A stretch of DNA of 47,449 bases from Actinomycetes bacterium (GCA_024638625.1 JAHEJY010000005.1:1-47449); one strand, 5' to 3'. Numbered from the stretch's first letter, positions 12,831-21,273 are shown. A program made the numbers and translations. Notes: generated by a model from the letters alone, not told the origin.

Positions 12831-14787
12831 CCGTGACGATGTCCGTATCCGCGAGTTTGTGCAGAAGCTGGCACACGCCGCCCCGCCTGCCCCGCCTTTC
12901 CCGGACCCGACGCTGCTGCGGACGCCGTCCGCACCCCCGGTTCGGGAGCCGCTGGGTTGGGGACCAAAGATCGGTTTTGCCGCCGCTGCGGTTCTCTTTC
13001 TCGTTGTCCCATTCTTCGTGTTCACCGGTGGCACCCCTCCCGGTGTACCGGACGCCCCTGGCGCAACACCCTCCACGGCGATCCCGGTCGAGATCTTCAG
13101 ATATCCCACGACCGACTACCAGGTCGTGCAGGATGGTTTTGTCTCTGGTTCGTTTGTCGTGCCTGACCCTCAAAACCCTCGCCTCGTATCGGCGGTAGTA
13201 GCGCGAGTCGACGACACGGGATTCGAGGGTGCCATCTCCATCAACGTCAACGAGCGGGACCCCGGATGGCCGGTGCTTGGCGAGTTGGTGACCAGCGGTA
13301 GGAGGGATATGAGGGTGTTCAGAGACAGCGGCAGTGTCACGCTGTCGTGGGACGACGGGGATCGGTTTGTGTGGGTCATGGGTGACGAGGAAACCCAACT
13401 GCGCGATCTGCTCGTCATCGGCGGTTCGGTCACGCTGGCCGACGGCGAGTTCGGTCCGGCGACGTTGACGATCGGGGACCTACCAGATGGTTATTCGATC
13501 CTTGCGACGTCCGAGCTGCGATCCAACCGTTCTGAACCCACGCTCACCCTCGGCGGCCCACCCACCGAGGCCATCTTCCCCCGGACTCCCCCCAACCCGA
13601 TTGTCATGGTCGAGGTGAATGCCGAAACTCATGAGCAGATAGCAGGTCGTTTCCCATCGGGCTCACGGGCGGTGGTGCGATCGCTCGACGGGTTCCTCGT
13701 CAGCAGGGGCGATTCCGCCGCCTATGTCTGGGAGGAATACCCCGGTTTGACAGTCACCGTGAGTGGGTCGGCCCCAACCGAACAGCTGCTGGCTGTTGCC
13801 GAAAGCCTCGAGTTCGTCTCAGAAAGTCAGTGGCGCGCAATCTACGACGTGCCCGAATCGCAACCGGCGCTGCCGACCACCACCATTATCACCATCGATT
13901 CAACGACCACCATGGTGACCCATAACCACTGCCAGTCTGATCAGATCAACACCGCTCTCGGAACTTCCGTCTCCGATATTCAGGGACCGGCCCAGGTGGT
14001 GGTCATCTCGAACATCGGTCAGACCGATTGTCTCCTCGAACGGCCGGTCAGCCTGGACGCCGTCCTCGAGTCAGGTGGTGTTTCAACCGGTTCGTTCGGA
14101 GTTTCGATTCGACACCATGAACCTGACCAGTTCCTCGCTCCGGGCGAGAGCGTGGCCGTTGTCTATGAGGTCGAGGCTGGTTGCCAGGCCCTCGAGCCTG
14201 CGAATGCCATCCGGCTCGAGATGACGAATGCCCTTGTGGTTGAGGTCCCGTTCACCGGCGAGCTCGGCTGTCTGCGGTTCGGTCTCCTGGCTCCCTGGTC
14301 CGACGGACAGCTGGGATTTGATGACGGCCAACCCGAACCTTCCGCCGAGCAGCGAGACCTCGTGGAGCTCCTGATGGCGTTTGCGGTGAACCCGACGCCT
14401 GCAAACCTATCCAAGGTTCCGTTGTCGGACAGCGTTGTGCTCACTGCCGGTCCTGACATCGCCAAGACGGTTGCTACCGACGAACTCATGGATCCGGCTG
14501 CCTGGGCGTTAGAGGCCGAAGAATTTCGAGGTGGGACCGGACCCGTCTCGGTTCTCGCGGCGCTCCGGGGCCTACACGAATGGGAGGCCGGTTTTGAGGT
14601 GACGATCGGACCGCATTCGCACTGTGCTTCCCCCTCTCAGCCGAGGGCGGCCGGGCTCGGCGGTCTTACCCAGGTGTCGATCCAATCGGTTGCCACAGAA
14701 AGCTGCCTGCAATGGTGGGTGGTCGATTTGTTCGTGGACGAATCAGATGAGATCGTCGGCATCACGTACGACCTCTGGGAGCCGTAA
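12823..14787 (+). CDS. Large membrane-anchored protein coupled to ECF sigma factor
   Basis: Unrecognised protein of 654 residues. Residues 1-45 are a short cytoplasmic Pro-rich segment, about 48-67 form one transmembrane helix (IGFAAAAVLFLVVPFFVF), and the remaining ~580 residues should lie outside. Topology and the 8-bp overlap with the sigma gene suggest an anti-sigma or sensor role, but I see no zinc anti-sigma motif (HxxxCxxC) in the short cytoplasmic part. A central Cys-containing region (about residues 365-485: HNHCQ..., 'SNIGQTDCLLERPVSL', 'LAPGESVAVVYEVEAGCQ', 'GELGC') resembles DUF4232-like extracellular domains. Another Cys pair lies near the C-terminus. The function is inferred from position only. 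Confidence 0.7.
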   Translation: MHNRDDVRIREFVQKLAHAAPPAPPFPDPTLLRTPSAPPVREPLGWGPKIGFAAAAVLFLVVPFFVFTGGTPPGVPDAPGATPSTAIPVEIFRYPTTDYQVVQDGFVSGSFVVPDPQNPRLVSAVVARVDDTGFEGAISINVNERDPGWPVLGELVTSGRRDMRVFRDSGSVTLSWDDGDRFVWVMGDEETQLRDLLVIGGSVTLADGEFGPATLTIGDLPDGYSILATSELRSNRSEPTLTLGGPPTEAIFPRTPPNPIVMVEVNAETHEQIAGRFPSGSRAVVRSLDGFLVSRGDSAAYVWEEYPGLTVTVSGSAPTEQLLAVAESLEFVSESQWRAIYDVPESQPALPTTTIITIDSTTTMVTHNHCQSDQINTALGTSVSDIQGPAQVVVISNIGQTDCLLERPVSLDAVLESGGVSTGSFGVSIRHHEPDQFLAPGESVAVVYEVEAGCQALEPANAIRLEMTNALVVEVPFTGELGCLRFGLLAPWSDGQLGFDDGQPEPSAEQRDLVELLMAFAVNPTPANLSKVPLSDSVVLTAGPDIAKTVATDELMDPAAWALEAEEFRGGTGPVSVLAALRGLHEWEAGFEVTIGPHSHCASPSQPRAAGLGGLTQVSIQSVATESCLQWWVVDLFVDESDEIVGITYDLWEP

Positions 14788-14813
14788 GAGATTCGGTCCG
14801 GGCACCCCCGGCC

Positions 14814-14819
14814 TAGGCT
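14814..14819 (+). promoter_or_regulatory. Candidate -10 box for the peroxiredoxin gene
   Basis: TAGGCT, the same hexamer as before the EamA and DUF5661 genes. It is followed by a 26-base leader that contains AAAAGGGG and ends at the CTG chosen as start. No -35 element was recognised. Confidence 0.4.
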
Positions 14820-14845
14820 GCTGCCTTCTTCTAAAAGGGGTTGAG

Positions 14846-15379
14846 CTGAGTTTCGATGTCAACAAGCTTGCAGACCAGGTTCTCATCGATCCAGACGGAC
14901 ACGAGGAACGATTGGGAGATCGCTGGGCCGAGCGCCCCCAGGTCGTGCTGTTTCTCCGCCACTTCGGTTGACTGACGTGTCGTGAGCGGGCCGGTCAGGT
15001 CCGTGATAGGTATGACGAGATCGTGGAAGCCGGAGCCGGGGTCGTTGCCATCGGGACCGGTGGGAAACGCTACGCCCAGGCGTTCATCGCAGATGAGGCG
15101 GTACCGTTTCCGGTTCTGCTGGATGAGGACGGGTCGGCGGCAGAGATCGCCGGCACAGCAGAGACAACTCTTTTCGCCCTCGCAGCCCCCAAACAAGTTG
15201 CTGCGGGCGCCAGGGCTGCATTACGGGGGAATCGCCAGCGCAACACCGGGAAGCGGCCACTTCAGTTGGGAGCCACGTTGGTGATCGGCCCGGGGGATGA
15301 GCTGAAATACGCCGATTTCGAAGAATTTGCGGGTGACCATGCCGATCTCGACGAAATCATCGGCTTGCTGACCGAATGA
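14846..15379 (+). CDS. Probable selenocysteine peroxiredoxin-like protein (UxxC)
   Basis: Thioredoxin-fold protein of the AhpC/TSA_2 (peroxiredoxin-like) type, about 177 residues. The ORF track splits it into a tail ending at 14971 and an ORF starting at 15023. Both are in the same frame, separated only by a TGA at 14969-14971. Read through, the centre is VVLFLRHFG-[TGA]-LTCRERAGQVRDRYDEIV; from family memory, relatives read FLRHFGCPFCRE, so the TGA replaces the first Cys of CxxC and leaves a UxxC motif. The rest is intact (VVAIGTGGKRYAQAF, VPFPVLLDEDG, a C-terminal strand-helix). No ATG, GTG or TTG lies in frame after the previous gene. The best start is CTG at 14846 (reading SFDVNKLADQVLIDPDG), five bases after AAAGGGG. 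The alternative is a pseudogene with a single nonsense mutation. No selA, selB, selC or selD gene is in the window. Confidence 0.72.
14986..15004 (+). promoter_or_regulatory. SECIS-like hairpin after the in-frame TGA
   Basis: The 5' arm GCGGGCC (14986-14992) pairs with GGTCCGT (14998-15004): seven pairs including two G-U, around the loop GGTCA. The loop begins 22 bases after the TGA, near the position of the E. coli fdhF SECIS loop, whose GGUC core is the same. The bulged U of the E. coli element is not evident. Confidence 0.5.
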
Positions 15380-15476
15380 CGTGCCGACCCGCTCTCAGAT
15401 TGACCCTGTCGGATAGAGGTCCTTCCGGCGTACAATTGGTATCACACCAGCAAGAACCCACTACCAGCGGAGTTTC

Positions 15477-16883
15477 ATGGCGACCGTCGACATTGACCTG
15501 GGCGATTATCAGCTCGGATGGCACGATACCGAAGAGGACTACGTCTTCAAGCCCAAGAAGGGTTTGAACGAAGAGATCATTCGCGAGATGTCGGCGATGA
15601 AGGGCGAACCCGACTGGATGCTCGAGTTCCGGCTCAAGGCATACAAACGATTCCTCCGGAAGCCCGTCCCCCAATGGGGAGGCGGCGGCATGCTCAACGA
15701 CATCGATTTCGATGACATCTATTACTACATCAAGCCGACCGAGGGTCAGGCCAAGGACTGGGACATGGTTCCCGAGTCAATCAAGGACACGTACGAGAAG
15801 CTCGGCATTCCCGAGGCCGAACGCAAGTACCTCGCAGGCGTTACCGCGCAATATGAGTCAGAAGTGGTCTACCACCGCAATCGGGAGGATCTCGAGGAGA
15901 TGGGGGTGCTCTTCTGTGACACCGACACCGCGGTGCGGGACTATCCCGAGATCGTCCAGGAGTATTTCGGCACCGTCATCCCTCCCAACGACAACAAGTT
16001 CGCCGCGCTCAACTCGGCCGTGTGGTCGGGGGGATCGTTCATCTACGTCCCGCCGGGCGTCCATGTCGACCAACCGCTGCAGGCCTACTTCCGGATCAAT
16101 GCCGAGAACATGGGTCAGTTCGAACGCACATTGATCATTGTCGACGAAGGTGCCTATGTGCACTACGTCGAAGGTTGCTCGGCTCCCACCTGGACCACCG
16201 ATTCGCTGCACTCCGCCGTTGTCGAGATCATCGTCAAAGAGGGTGGCCGTTGCCGGTACACGACCATCCAGAACTGGTCGAACAATGTGTACAACCTCGT
16301 CACCAAGCGGGCAGCTGCCTATAAGAACGCCACTATGGAGTGGATCGACGGCAACCTCGGCTCGAAGCTCACCATGAAGTACCCGGCCGTGTGGCTCATG
16401 GAGGAGGGCGCCCACGGCGAGGTGTTGTCCGTGGCATTTGCCGGCGAAGGGCAGATGCTCGACGCCGGTGCCAAGATCGTGCACGCCGCGCCGAACACGA
16501 CGTCATTGATTACGTCCAAGTCATTGTCGAAAGACGGTGGCCGCGCCGGCTACCGGGGCCTGGTCAGGGTCGAACACGATGCCACCAATGCCAAATCCTT
16601 CGTCCGTTGCGATGCGCTCATCCTCGATGAGGATTCCCGCTCGGATACCTATCCGTACATGGAAATCGAGGAATCGAACGCGCAGATCGGTCATGAGGCA
16701 ACCATCTCCAAGGTGGGCGACGACCAGCTGTTCTATTTGATGAGCCGTGGACTGTCCGAGGAAGAGGCAACGGCGATGATTGTCGCCGGGTTCATCGAGC
16801 CCATCGTCAAAGAGCTCCCGATGGAGTACGCCGTCGAGCTGAACCGGCTCGTCGAGCTCCAGATGATCGGGAGCGTCGGCTAA
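15477..16883 (+). CDS. sufB: Fe-S cluster assembly protein SufB
   Basis: Scaffold subunit of the SufBCD complex, 468 residues, the usual length. Conserved stretches include '[30 protein letters not shown]', '[21 protein letters not shown]', '[22 protein letters not shown]', and near the C-terminus '[43 protein letters not shown]'. The Cys in EGCSAP corresponds to the persulfide-carrying region of the family. The ATG is preceded by GCGGAG. A possible -10 (TACAAT at 15431) would give a leader of about 40 bases. The partner genes sufD, a Rieske protein and sufC lie about 17 kb away on the other strand, so the usual suf operon is split here. Confidence 0.96.
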   Translation: MATVDIDLGDYQLGWHDTEEDYVFKPKKGLNEEIIREMSAMKGEPDWMLEFRLKAYKRFLRKPVPQWGGGGMLNDIDFDDIYYYIKPTEGQAKDWDMVPESIKDTYEKLGIPEAERKYLAGVTAQYESEVVYHRNREDLEEMGVLFCDTDTAVRDYPEIVQEYFGTVIPPNDNKFAALNSAVWSGGSFIYVPPGVHVDQPLQAYFRINAENMGQFERTLIIVDEGAYVHYVEGCSAPTWTTDSLHSAVVEIIVKEGGRCRYTTIQNWSNNVYNLVTKRAAAYKNATMEWIDGNLGSKLTMKYPAVWLMEEGAHGEVLSVAFAGEGQMLDAGAKIVHAAPNTTSLITSKSLSKDGGRAGYRGLVRVEHDATNAKSFVRCDALILDEDSRSDTYPYMEIEESNAQIGHEATISKVGDDQLFYLMSRGLSEEEATAMIVAGFIEPIVKELPMEYAVELNRLVELQMIGSVG

Positions 16884-16916
16884 GCGTTCTGGCCGCACCC
16901 GGAGCCGTCCCGGTTC

Positions 16917-16922
16917 TAACCT
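16917..16922 (+). promoter_or_regulatory. Leaderless -10 box of the ATP-grasp gene
   Basis: TAACCT followed by six bases (CCGCCT) and the ATG at 16929. It indicates that the four-gene cluster starts independently of sufB. Confidence 0.6.
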
Positions 16923-16928
16923 CCGCCT

Positions 16929-18368
16929 ATGTCATTGCTCGATGAGTATCGACCGGACGACTCGTTCGGCGAGATGTTTGATGTCGATCGGGTCCGCGAA
17001 CACTATTCCCTGCTGGCCGACCGGCTTTCCGAATTCACGGTCGGCGACCTTCGCGACAAGATGCAGCTGACCGAATCCACGTTCCGCAACCTCGGGATCA
17101 CGTTTGCCGTGTACGGCACCGAGAGCGGCATGGATCGAACCTGGCCGATAGACCTCATTCCCCGGATCATCTCGGCGGCCGACTGGGCGATCATCGAAGA
17201 CGGACTCATCCAGAGAACCAGGGCGCTCAATGCGTTCCTAGACGATATCTACGTCGGCGAACAGGGAATCGTCAACGACGGTGTGATCCCCGAATGGATC
17301 CTCAAGAGCTCGGACGGGTTCAAACGTCAGGCGTTTGGTGTCGAAGTTCGGGGAGGTGCCAGGTGCGTGGTTTCTGGTATCGACATCGTACGGGATGGCA
17401 ACGGCGTGTATCGCGTGCTCGAGGACAACCTTCGAGTTCCGAGTGGCGTGTCCTACGTGATGGAGAATCGGGCTGCCATGAAACGGGCCTTTCCCCATCT
17501 CCTCGACCAGTACTCGGTGCGCTCGGTAGACGACTACGGGTCGATGCTTCTTCGAGCGCTCGAGTGGCAGGCTCCTTACGGCATGGCCGACCCAACGGTC
17601 GTGGTTCTGACGCCCGGTGTTCATAACTCGGCCTATTTCGAGCATGCGTTCCTGGCGCGCCGGATGGGTGTCGAGCTCGTTGAGGGTCGGGACCTAGCGG
17701 TTGATGATCATGTCGTGTATCTGAGAACGACGCGGGGACCTCAGAAAGTCGACGTGATTTATCGAAGGATCGACGACGAATTCCTCGACCCGGCCATGTT
17801 TGATCGCCAATCGGTGGTCGGTGTTCCGGGCCTCTTATCCGCAGTGCGGGCCGGCAATGTAGCCATCGCCAATCCGATCGGGAACGGAGTTGCGGACGAC
17901 AAGGCGGTATACACATATGTCCCGGACATGATCGACTACTACCTTGGCGAACAGGTCATTCTTCCCAATGTCGAGACCTATGTCATGTGGGATCCAGATC
18001 AGCGGGCCAGGGCACTCGGCAGAATGGACGAACTCGTCTTCAAGCCGGTTGCCGAAGCCGGCGGGAAGGGGATTGTCATAGGCCGTTCGGCAACTGACAA
18101 AGAACTCGCAGACGTCCGTAATCTCATCGAGGCCGATCCACGCAATTACATCGCCCAGGAGGTGGTGGAGCTGTCGACCCATCCAACCTTCACGGGTCGT
18201 GAGCTTGCGCCCCGGCATATCGATCTGCGGCCCTTTGTGGTATCGGGTGAGAAGATCGAAGTCCTGCCGGGCGGTCTCACCCGGGTCGCCCTCAATGAGG
18301 GCTCGCTCATCGTCAATTCTTCCCAGGGCGGCGGTTCCAAGGACACCTGGGTCCTGGAGCGGGCCTGA
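16929..18368 (+). CDS. Circularly permuted ATP-grasp protein
   Basis: Protein of 479 residues of the circularly permuted ATP-grasp type 2 family (formerly DUF404/DUF407). ATP-grasp enzymes join a carboxylate to an amine through an acyl-phosphate, and this branch is predicted to make peptide-like amide bonds. Visible landmarks are 'RVLEDNLRVPSGVSYVMENRA' (about residue 160-180), 'VFKPVAEAGGKGIVIG' (about 370-385), 'YIAQEVVELSTHPTF', and 'HIDLRPFVVSGEKIEVLPGGLTRVAL...SLIVNSSQGGGSKDTWVL' at the end. The stop overlaps the alpha-E gene start by one base (TGATG). The neighbourhood with alpha-E and transglutaminase genes is conserved in many bacteria, but no substrate is known to me. Confidence 0.9.
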   Translation: MSLLDEYRPDDSFGEMFDVDRVREHYSLLADRLSEFTVGDLRDKMQLTESTFRNLGITFAVYGTESGMDRTWPIDLIPRIISAADWAIIEDGLIQRTRALNAFLDDIYVGEQGIVNDGVIPEWILKSSDGFKRQAFGVEVRGGARCVVSGIDIVRDGNGVYRVLEDNLRVPSGVSYVMENRAAMKRAFPHLLDQYSVRSVDDYGSMLLRALEWQAPYGMADPTVVVLTPGVHNSAYFEHAFLARRMGVELVEGRDLAVDDHVVYLRTTRGPQKVDVIYRRIDDEFLDPAMFDRQSVVGVPGLLSAVRAGNVAIANPIGNGVADDKAVYTYVPDMIDYYLGEQVILPNVETYVMWDPDQRARALGRMDELVFKPVAEAGGKGIVIGRSATDKELADVRNLIEADPRNYIAQEVVELSTHPTFTGRELAPRHIDLRPFVVSGEKIEVLPGGLTRVALNEGSLIVNSSQGGGSKDTWVLERA

Positions 18369-19312
18369 TGTTGTCTCGGCATGCCGAGGGGCTCTTCTGG
18401 ATTGGTCGGTACATAGAACGCGCCTCAGACGTCACGCGGATGCTCGACGTGGCCTACGACGTCCAAATGGAGCGAGCGCCATCTGCCCGGGAATCGGTGT
18501 GGAGAGATCTGCTCGACGTGTTGTATGTCACCGATCAGTTCGCTGACGACCACGACACCGCTACCACCGATGCCATGAATCAATTTCTGGTTTTGGATGC
18601 CGGCAATCCAAACTCTGTAGCCAATTCCGTTGTGTTGGCCCGGACCAACATCATGAACGTTCGAGATGTCGTGCCCATCGAACTCCTCGAGTCAATCAAC
18701 CGACTCCATACGATGTTCGTGTCGGGTCACCTGGCAGACGAGCTCAGCTCCAATCCCCATTCCGGCTACAGCCTGGTTTCTACCCATTGCCGCACGATTT
18801 CGGGAGCGATGTTCGACTCAATGGCAAGGACGGACGGCTACCGGTTCATGATGATGGGCCGTTTCCTGGAGCGGGCCGAGATGACATGTCGAACGATCGA
18901 CGTTACTCGCAGCGTCGCACCCAACGATGAGGCGGCGTGGCGCGCAGTTCTTCGCAGCGTTTCGGGATTACACGCCTTCACCCAGCTGTATGGAGCGCTG
19001 GCCGAGGTCGATGAGGTCGTGCGGTTCCTCCTGATGGACCGTAATTTTCCCTACAGCGTCCTTCATTGCCTCACCGAATGCTCGTCCGAGCTGAACATTG
19101 TCAGCACAACAGGAACCTGGCAATCACCCAGGACGATTGGCCGCGTCAAATCGGAGCTGGAATTCAGTGAGGTTCCTGAGGTGGAAAGCCAGGAATTCAA
19201 GGCGCTCGTCGAACGTATGGAGGCCGGGATCCGTGAGGTTTCGCAATCATTTCACGACGATTTGTACCAATTCGGGGGCGACGCGACCCTGCACAGTTTC
19301 GAGTCTCTCTGA
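18368..19312 (+). CDS. Alpha-E domain protein (DUF403)
   Basis: Helical protein of 314 residues of the alpha-E (DUF403) family. It begins with the family signature 'MLSRHAEGLFWIGRYIERASDVTRMLDV' and contains 'RFMMMGRFLERAEMTCRTIDV' and 'LLMDRNFPYSVLHCL'. The family is almost always encoded beside the circularly permuted ATP-grasp and a transglutaminase. It is presumed to work with them, perhaps as substrate carrier or partner subunit. One-base overlaps (TGATG) at both ends show tight coupling with both neighbours. No catalytic motif is known for it. Confidence 0.9.
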   Translation: MLSRHAEGLFWIGRYIERASDVTRMLDVAYDVQMERAPSARESVWRDLLDVLYVTDQFADDHDTATTDAMNQFLVLDAGNPNSVANSVVLARTNIMNVRDVVPIELLESINRLHTMFVSGHLADELSSNPHSGYSLVSTHCRTISGAMFDSMARTDGYRFMMMGRFLERAEMTCRTIDVTRSVAPNDEAAWRAVLRSVSGLHAFTQLYGALAEVDEVVRFLLMDRNFPYSVLHCLTECSSELNIVSTTGTWQSPRTIGRVKSELEFSEVPEVESQEFKALVERMEAGIREVSQSFHDDLYQFGGDATLHSFESL

Positions 19313-20229
19313 TGAGACTGTCGATCCGATACATGACGAAGTACACCTATGGCGTCGAAGTCGGTGAGTCGCAAAACGCGCTGCGAGCATGTCCTCTCAA
19401 CAACGAGCATCAACGTCTGCTCGACTACCGACTCACCATCGATCCATTGTCGAACGTGGTGTCATACACGGATTATTGGGGAACCCGGGTCGATGTCTTC
19501 GGCATAAATGAACGGCATACCCGTCTCACGATTTTCGCTGATGCAGACGTCGAAACCTTTATGCCCCCACAGCCGAGCGGGTCGGATCTGCCGTCCGACG
19601 ACACGACGGGCCTTGCCAACCATTATGAGTATCGGACTCCGTCTCCTCATGTGCGATGGGGCACCGAGGTTCACGAGTGGGCCCGGGACATCACAGCCCA
19701 AGCCGGCAACACCTACGAGGTTGCAACGGCGATTCATGATGGAGTAGGAAGCCGTCTCTCCTACGTTCCTCATACCACCGTGGTCGGTACGCCGGTGTCG
19801 GACATCTTTGCCAACAAACAGGGCGTCTGTCAGGACTACGCGCACCTGAGCCTTGCTGCTTTGCGATCTATCGGTGTCCCGGCTCGGTACGTCAGCGGCT
19901 ACTTCTACGCCTCGCCTTCCGGGGAACAACCATCCAGCGACGAAATCGAGGTCGAGACACATGCCTGGATCGAGGTCGCCCTCCCGGGGCTTGGGTGGTG
20001 GGGCCTCGATCCCACCAACCAGCAGGTCGCCGGAGAGCGGCACGTCAAGATCGGTCACGGACGCGATTACGAGGATGTGACGCCTTTGCGTGGTGTATAT
20101 CACGGCGAGACAGACTCGACTGAACTGAGGGTCGGCGTCGTCATGTCGCGATCCGATTTGGCATCCCCGGTCATCGAACCGCGACCCGCTGCCGTGTTGA
20201 CGCAGCAACAACAGCAACAACAGCAGTAG
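19312..20229 (+). CDS. Transglutaminase-like protein with Gln8 tail
   Basis: Protein of 305 residues with the bacterial transglutaminase N-terminal domain (about residues 1-85, 'LSIRYMTKYTYGVEVGESQNALRACP') and a papain-like transglutaminase core. The catalytic Cys lies in 'NKQGVCQDYAHLSLAALRSIGVPARYVSGY', the His in 'THAWIEVALPGLGWWGLDPTNQ', and the Asp in GLDPT, so the triad is complete. Such proteins may act as peptidases or amide-bond transferases on the product of the neighbouring ATP-grasp. Unusually, the last eight residues are all glutamine, just before the TAG. The EEP-family gene begins six bases later. Confidence 0.92.
   Translation: MRLSIRYMTKYTYGVEVGESQNALRACPLNNEHQRLLDYRLTIDPLSNVVSYTDYWGTRVDVFGINERHTRLTIFADADVETFMPPQPSGSDLPSDDTTGLANHYEYRTPSPHVRWGTEVHEWARDITAQAGNTYEVATAIHDGVGSRLSYVPHTTVVGTPVSDIFANKQGVCQDYAHLSLAALRSIGVPARYVSGYFYASPSGEQPSSDEIEVETHAWIEVALPGLGWWGLDPTNQQVAGERHVKIGHGRDYEDVTPLRGVYHGETDSTELRVGVVMSRSDLASPVIEPRPAAVLTQQQQQQQQ
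20203..20226 (+). repeat. CAG/CAA tract encoding Gln8
   Basis: Eight consecutive Gln codons (CAG CAA CAA CAG CAA CAA CAG CAG) end the transglutaminase gene. Mixed codons make recent pure slippage less likely than for a uniform tract, though length variation between strains is possible. Confidence 0.9.
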
Positions 20230-20234
20230 TAAGC

Positions 20235-20948
20235 GTGCTCACCTTCCTGACGTGGAATGTCGCAATGATGAGGCGCTCGGCCGAAGCGCCCCACCAGTGG
20301 GGGATCGAGCACTCGGAGGAGGCAATCAGATCGTTCGTTGCCGAACGCGACCCGGACATAGTTTGCTTTCAGGAGCTGCCGGGTCTGGTTCCCTACATCG
20401 ACACACATGCGCTTGTTCCGGTGAGTACCAGGAGCCACCACGGCGATATCGCCACACTGATTCGGTCCGGACTCATGAGCCGCACCGAGTCACGGGTCGA
20501 AAAGGGATTCGCCGTGATTACCAAGATCGGCGATCTCACGGTGGCCAACGTGCATCTCGCGCCCGGTGCCGACGGGGCAATCGCGCGCCTTGCGATGTTG
20601 CACCAACTGGCGGCTGGCGCCTCGGATCCGCTCGTGGTGTTGGGAGATACCAATATGCGGCTCTCTGAATGGGACCTTGCTGCGGAAATGGGGTTTGCGG
20701 TTGCCAAGCCCGATCAACCGACCTGGGATAGTCGCGTCAATCGATTCAACGAGGAAGGCGCTGGATTCGCAGCCTATTTCACGACGGTGGCGACCCGGGG
20801 CGCCGTCTCGGCCGCGGGGCTCGAAGTATCGACCAAACCCGTCAGGTACCTCGACAAGTCGTTTCACCTATCAGATCACTACCCGCTCACCGGAGACCTC
20901 GAAGTGGTCGATCGTCACAAAGATGCCGATCCCGGCGCAGGCTTCTGA
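20235..20948 (+). CDS. Endonuclease/exonuclease/phosphatase (EEP) family protein
   Basis: Metal-dependent hydrolase of 237 residues with the DNase I-like fold. The family motifs appear in order: TWNV near the N-terminus, 'DIVCFQEL' (metal-binding Glu), 'VANVHLAPG', 'VVLGDTNM', and 'SDHYPLTGDL' with the terminal Asp-His. It starts with GTG six bases after the transglutaminase stop, so it is likely the last gene of the ATP-grasp unit. The substrate may be a nucleic acid, phosphoester or phosphoinositide-like lipid; the sequence does not decide. Its association with an amide-ligase cluster is worth noting because these genes are not obviously linked in function. Confidence 0.88.
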   Translation: MLTFLTWNVAMMRRSAEAPHQWGIEHSEEAIRSFVAERDPDIVCFQELPGLVPYIDTHALVPVSTRSHHGDIATLIRSGLMSRTESRVEKGFAVITKIGDLTVANVHLAPGADGAIARLAMLHQLAAGASDPLVVLGDTNMRLSEWDLAAEMGFAVAKPDQPTWDSRVNRFNEEGAGFAAYFTTVATRGAVSAAGLEVSTKPVRYLDKSFHLSDHYPLTGDLEVVDRHKDADPGAGF

Positions 20949-20951
20949 ACC

Positions 20952-20957
20952 TAGGCT
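20952..20957 (+). promoter_or_regulatory. Candidate -10 box for the DUF5661 gene
   Basis: TAGGCT in the short gap after the EEP gene, followed by a 34-base leader that carries CAGGAGAA before the ATG at 20992. This would be a leadered transcript using the same -10 hexamer as leaderless genes here. Confidence 0.4.
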
Positions 20958-20991
20958 GGCGGACCGAATCGGTCTAAAGATCAGGAGAACC

Positions 20992-21273
20992 ATGTCTGAC
21001 GGCAATCCATTCGATATCGAAGACGCTCGTCGAATCGGAACCGAGATCGGGATCGACTGGGAAAACAGCCGGTTTGACGCCGATCAGTTCCTTATTGGCC
21101 TCGGCGTCGAATTGGAGCACGGCTTGCACGATCCGCAGACCAATGTGACCGGAGACGATCCGATCATTACGGCCAAGATCGCTCATGCCCATCTCAAGGA
21201 GTTTCCGGACTACTACACCCGGCTCGAGAAGCTCGAGAAAAAGGCCGAGGAATACTGGGCCGACAAGGGTTGA
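20992..21273 (+). CDS. DUF5661 family protein
   Basis: Small protein of 93 residues starting at the ATG at 20992, which has a good ribosome site (AGGAGA); the ORF track start at 20566 is a frame extension. The sequence 'DARRIGTEIGIDW...FDADQFLIGLGVELEHG...TNVTGDDPIITAKIAHAHLKEFPDYYTRLEKLEKKA' matches my memory of the DUF5661 family, with its conserved ELEHG and AHLKEFPDYYTRL blocks. It should be soluble and mostly helical. His and Glu residues in those blocks could bind metal, but no function is known to me. It sits between the ATP-grasp cluster and the iron transporter as a separate unit. Confidence 0.75.
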   Translation: MSDGNPFDIEDARRIGTEIGIDWENSRFDADQFLIGLGVELEHGLHDPQTNVTGDDPIITAKIAHAHLKEFPDYYTRLEKLEKKAEEYWADKG

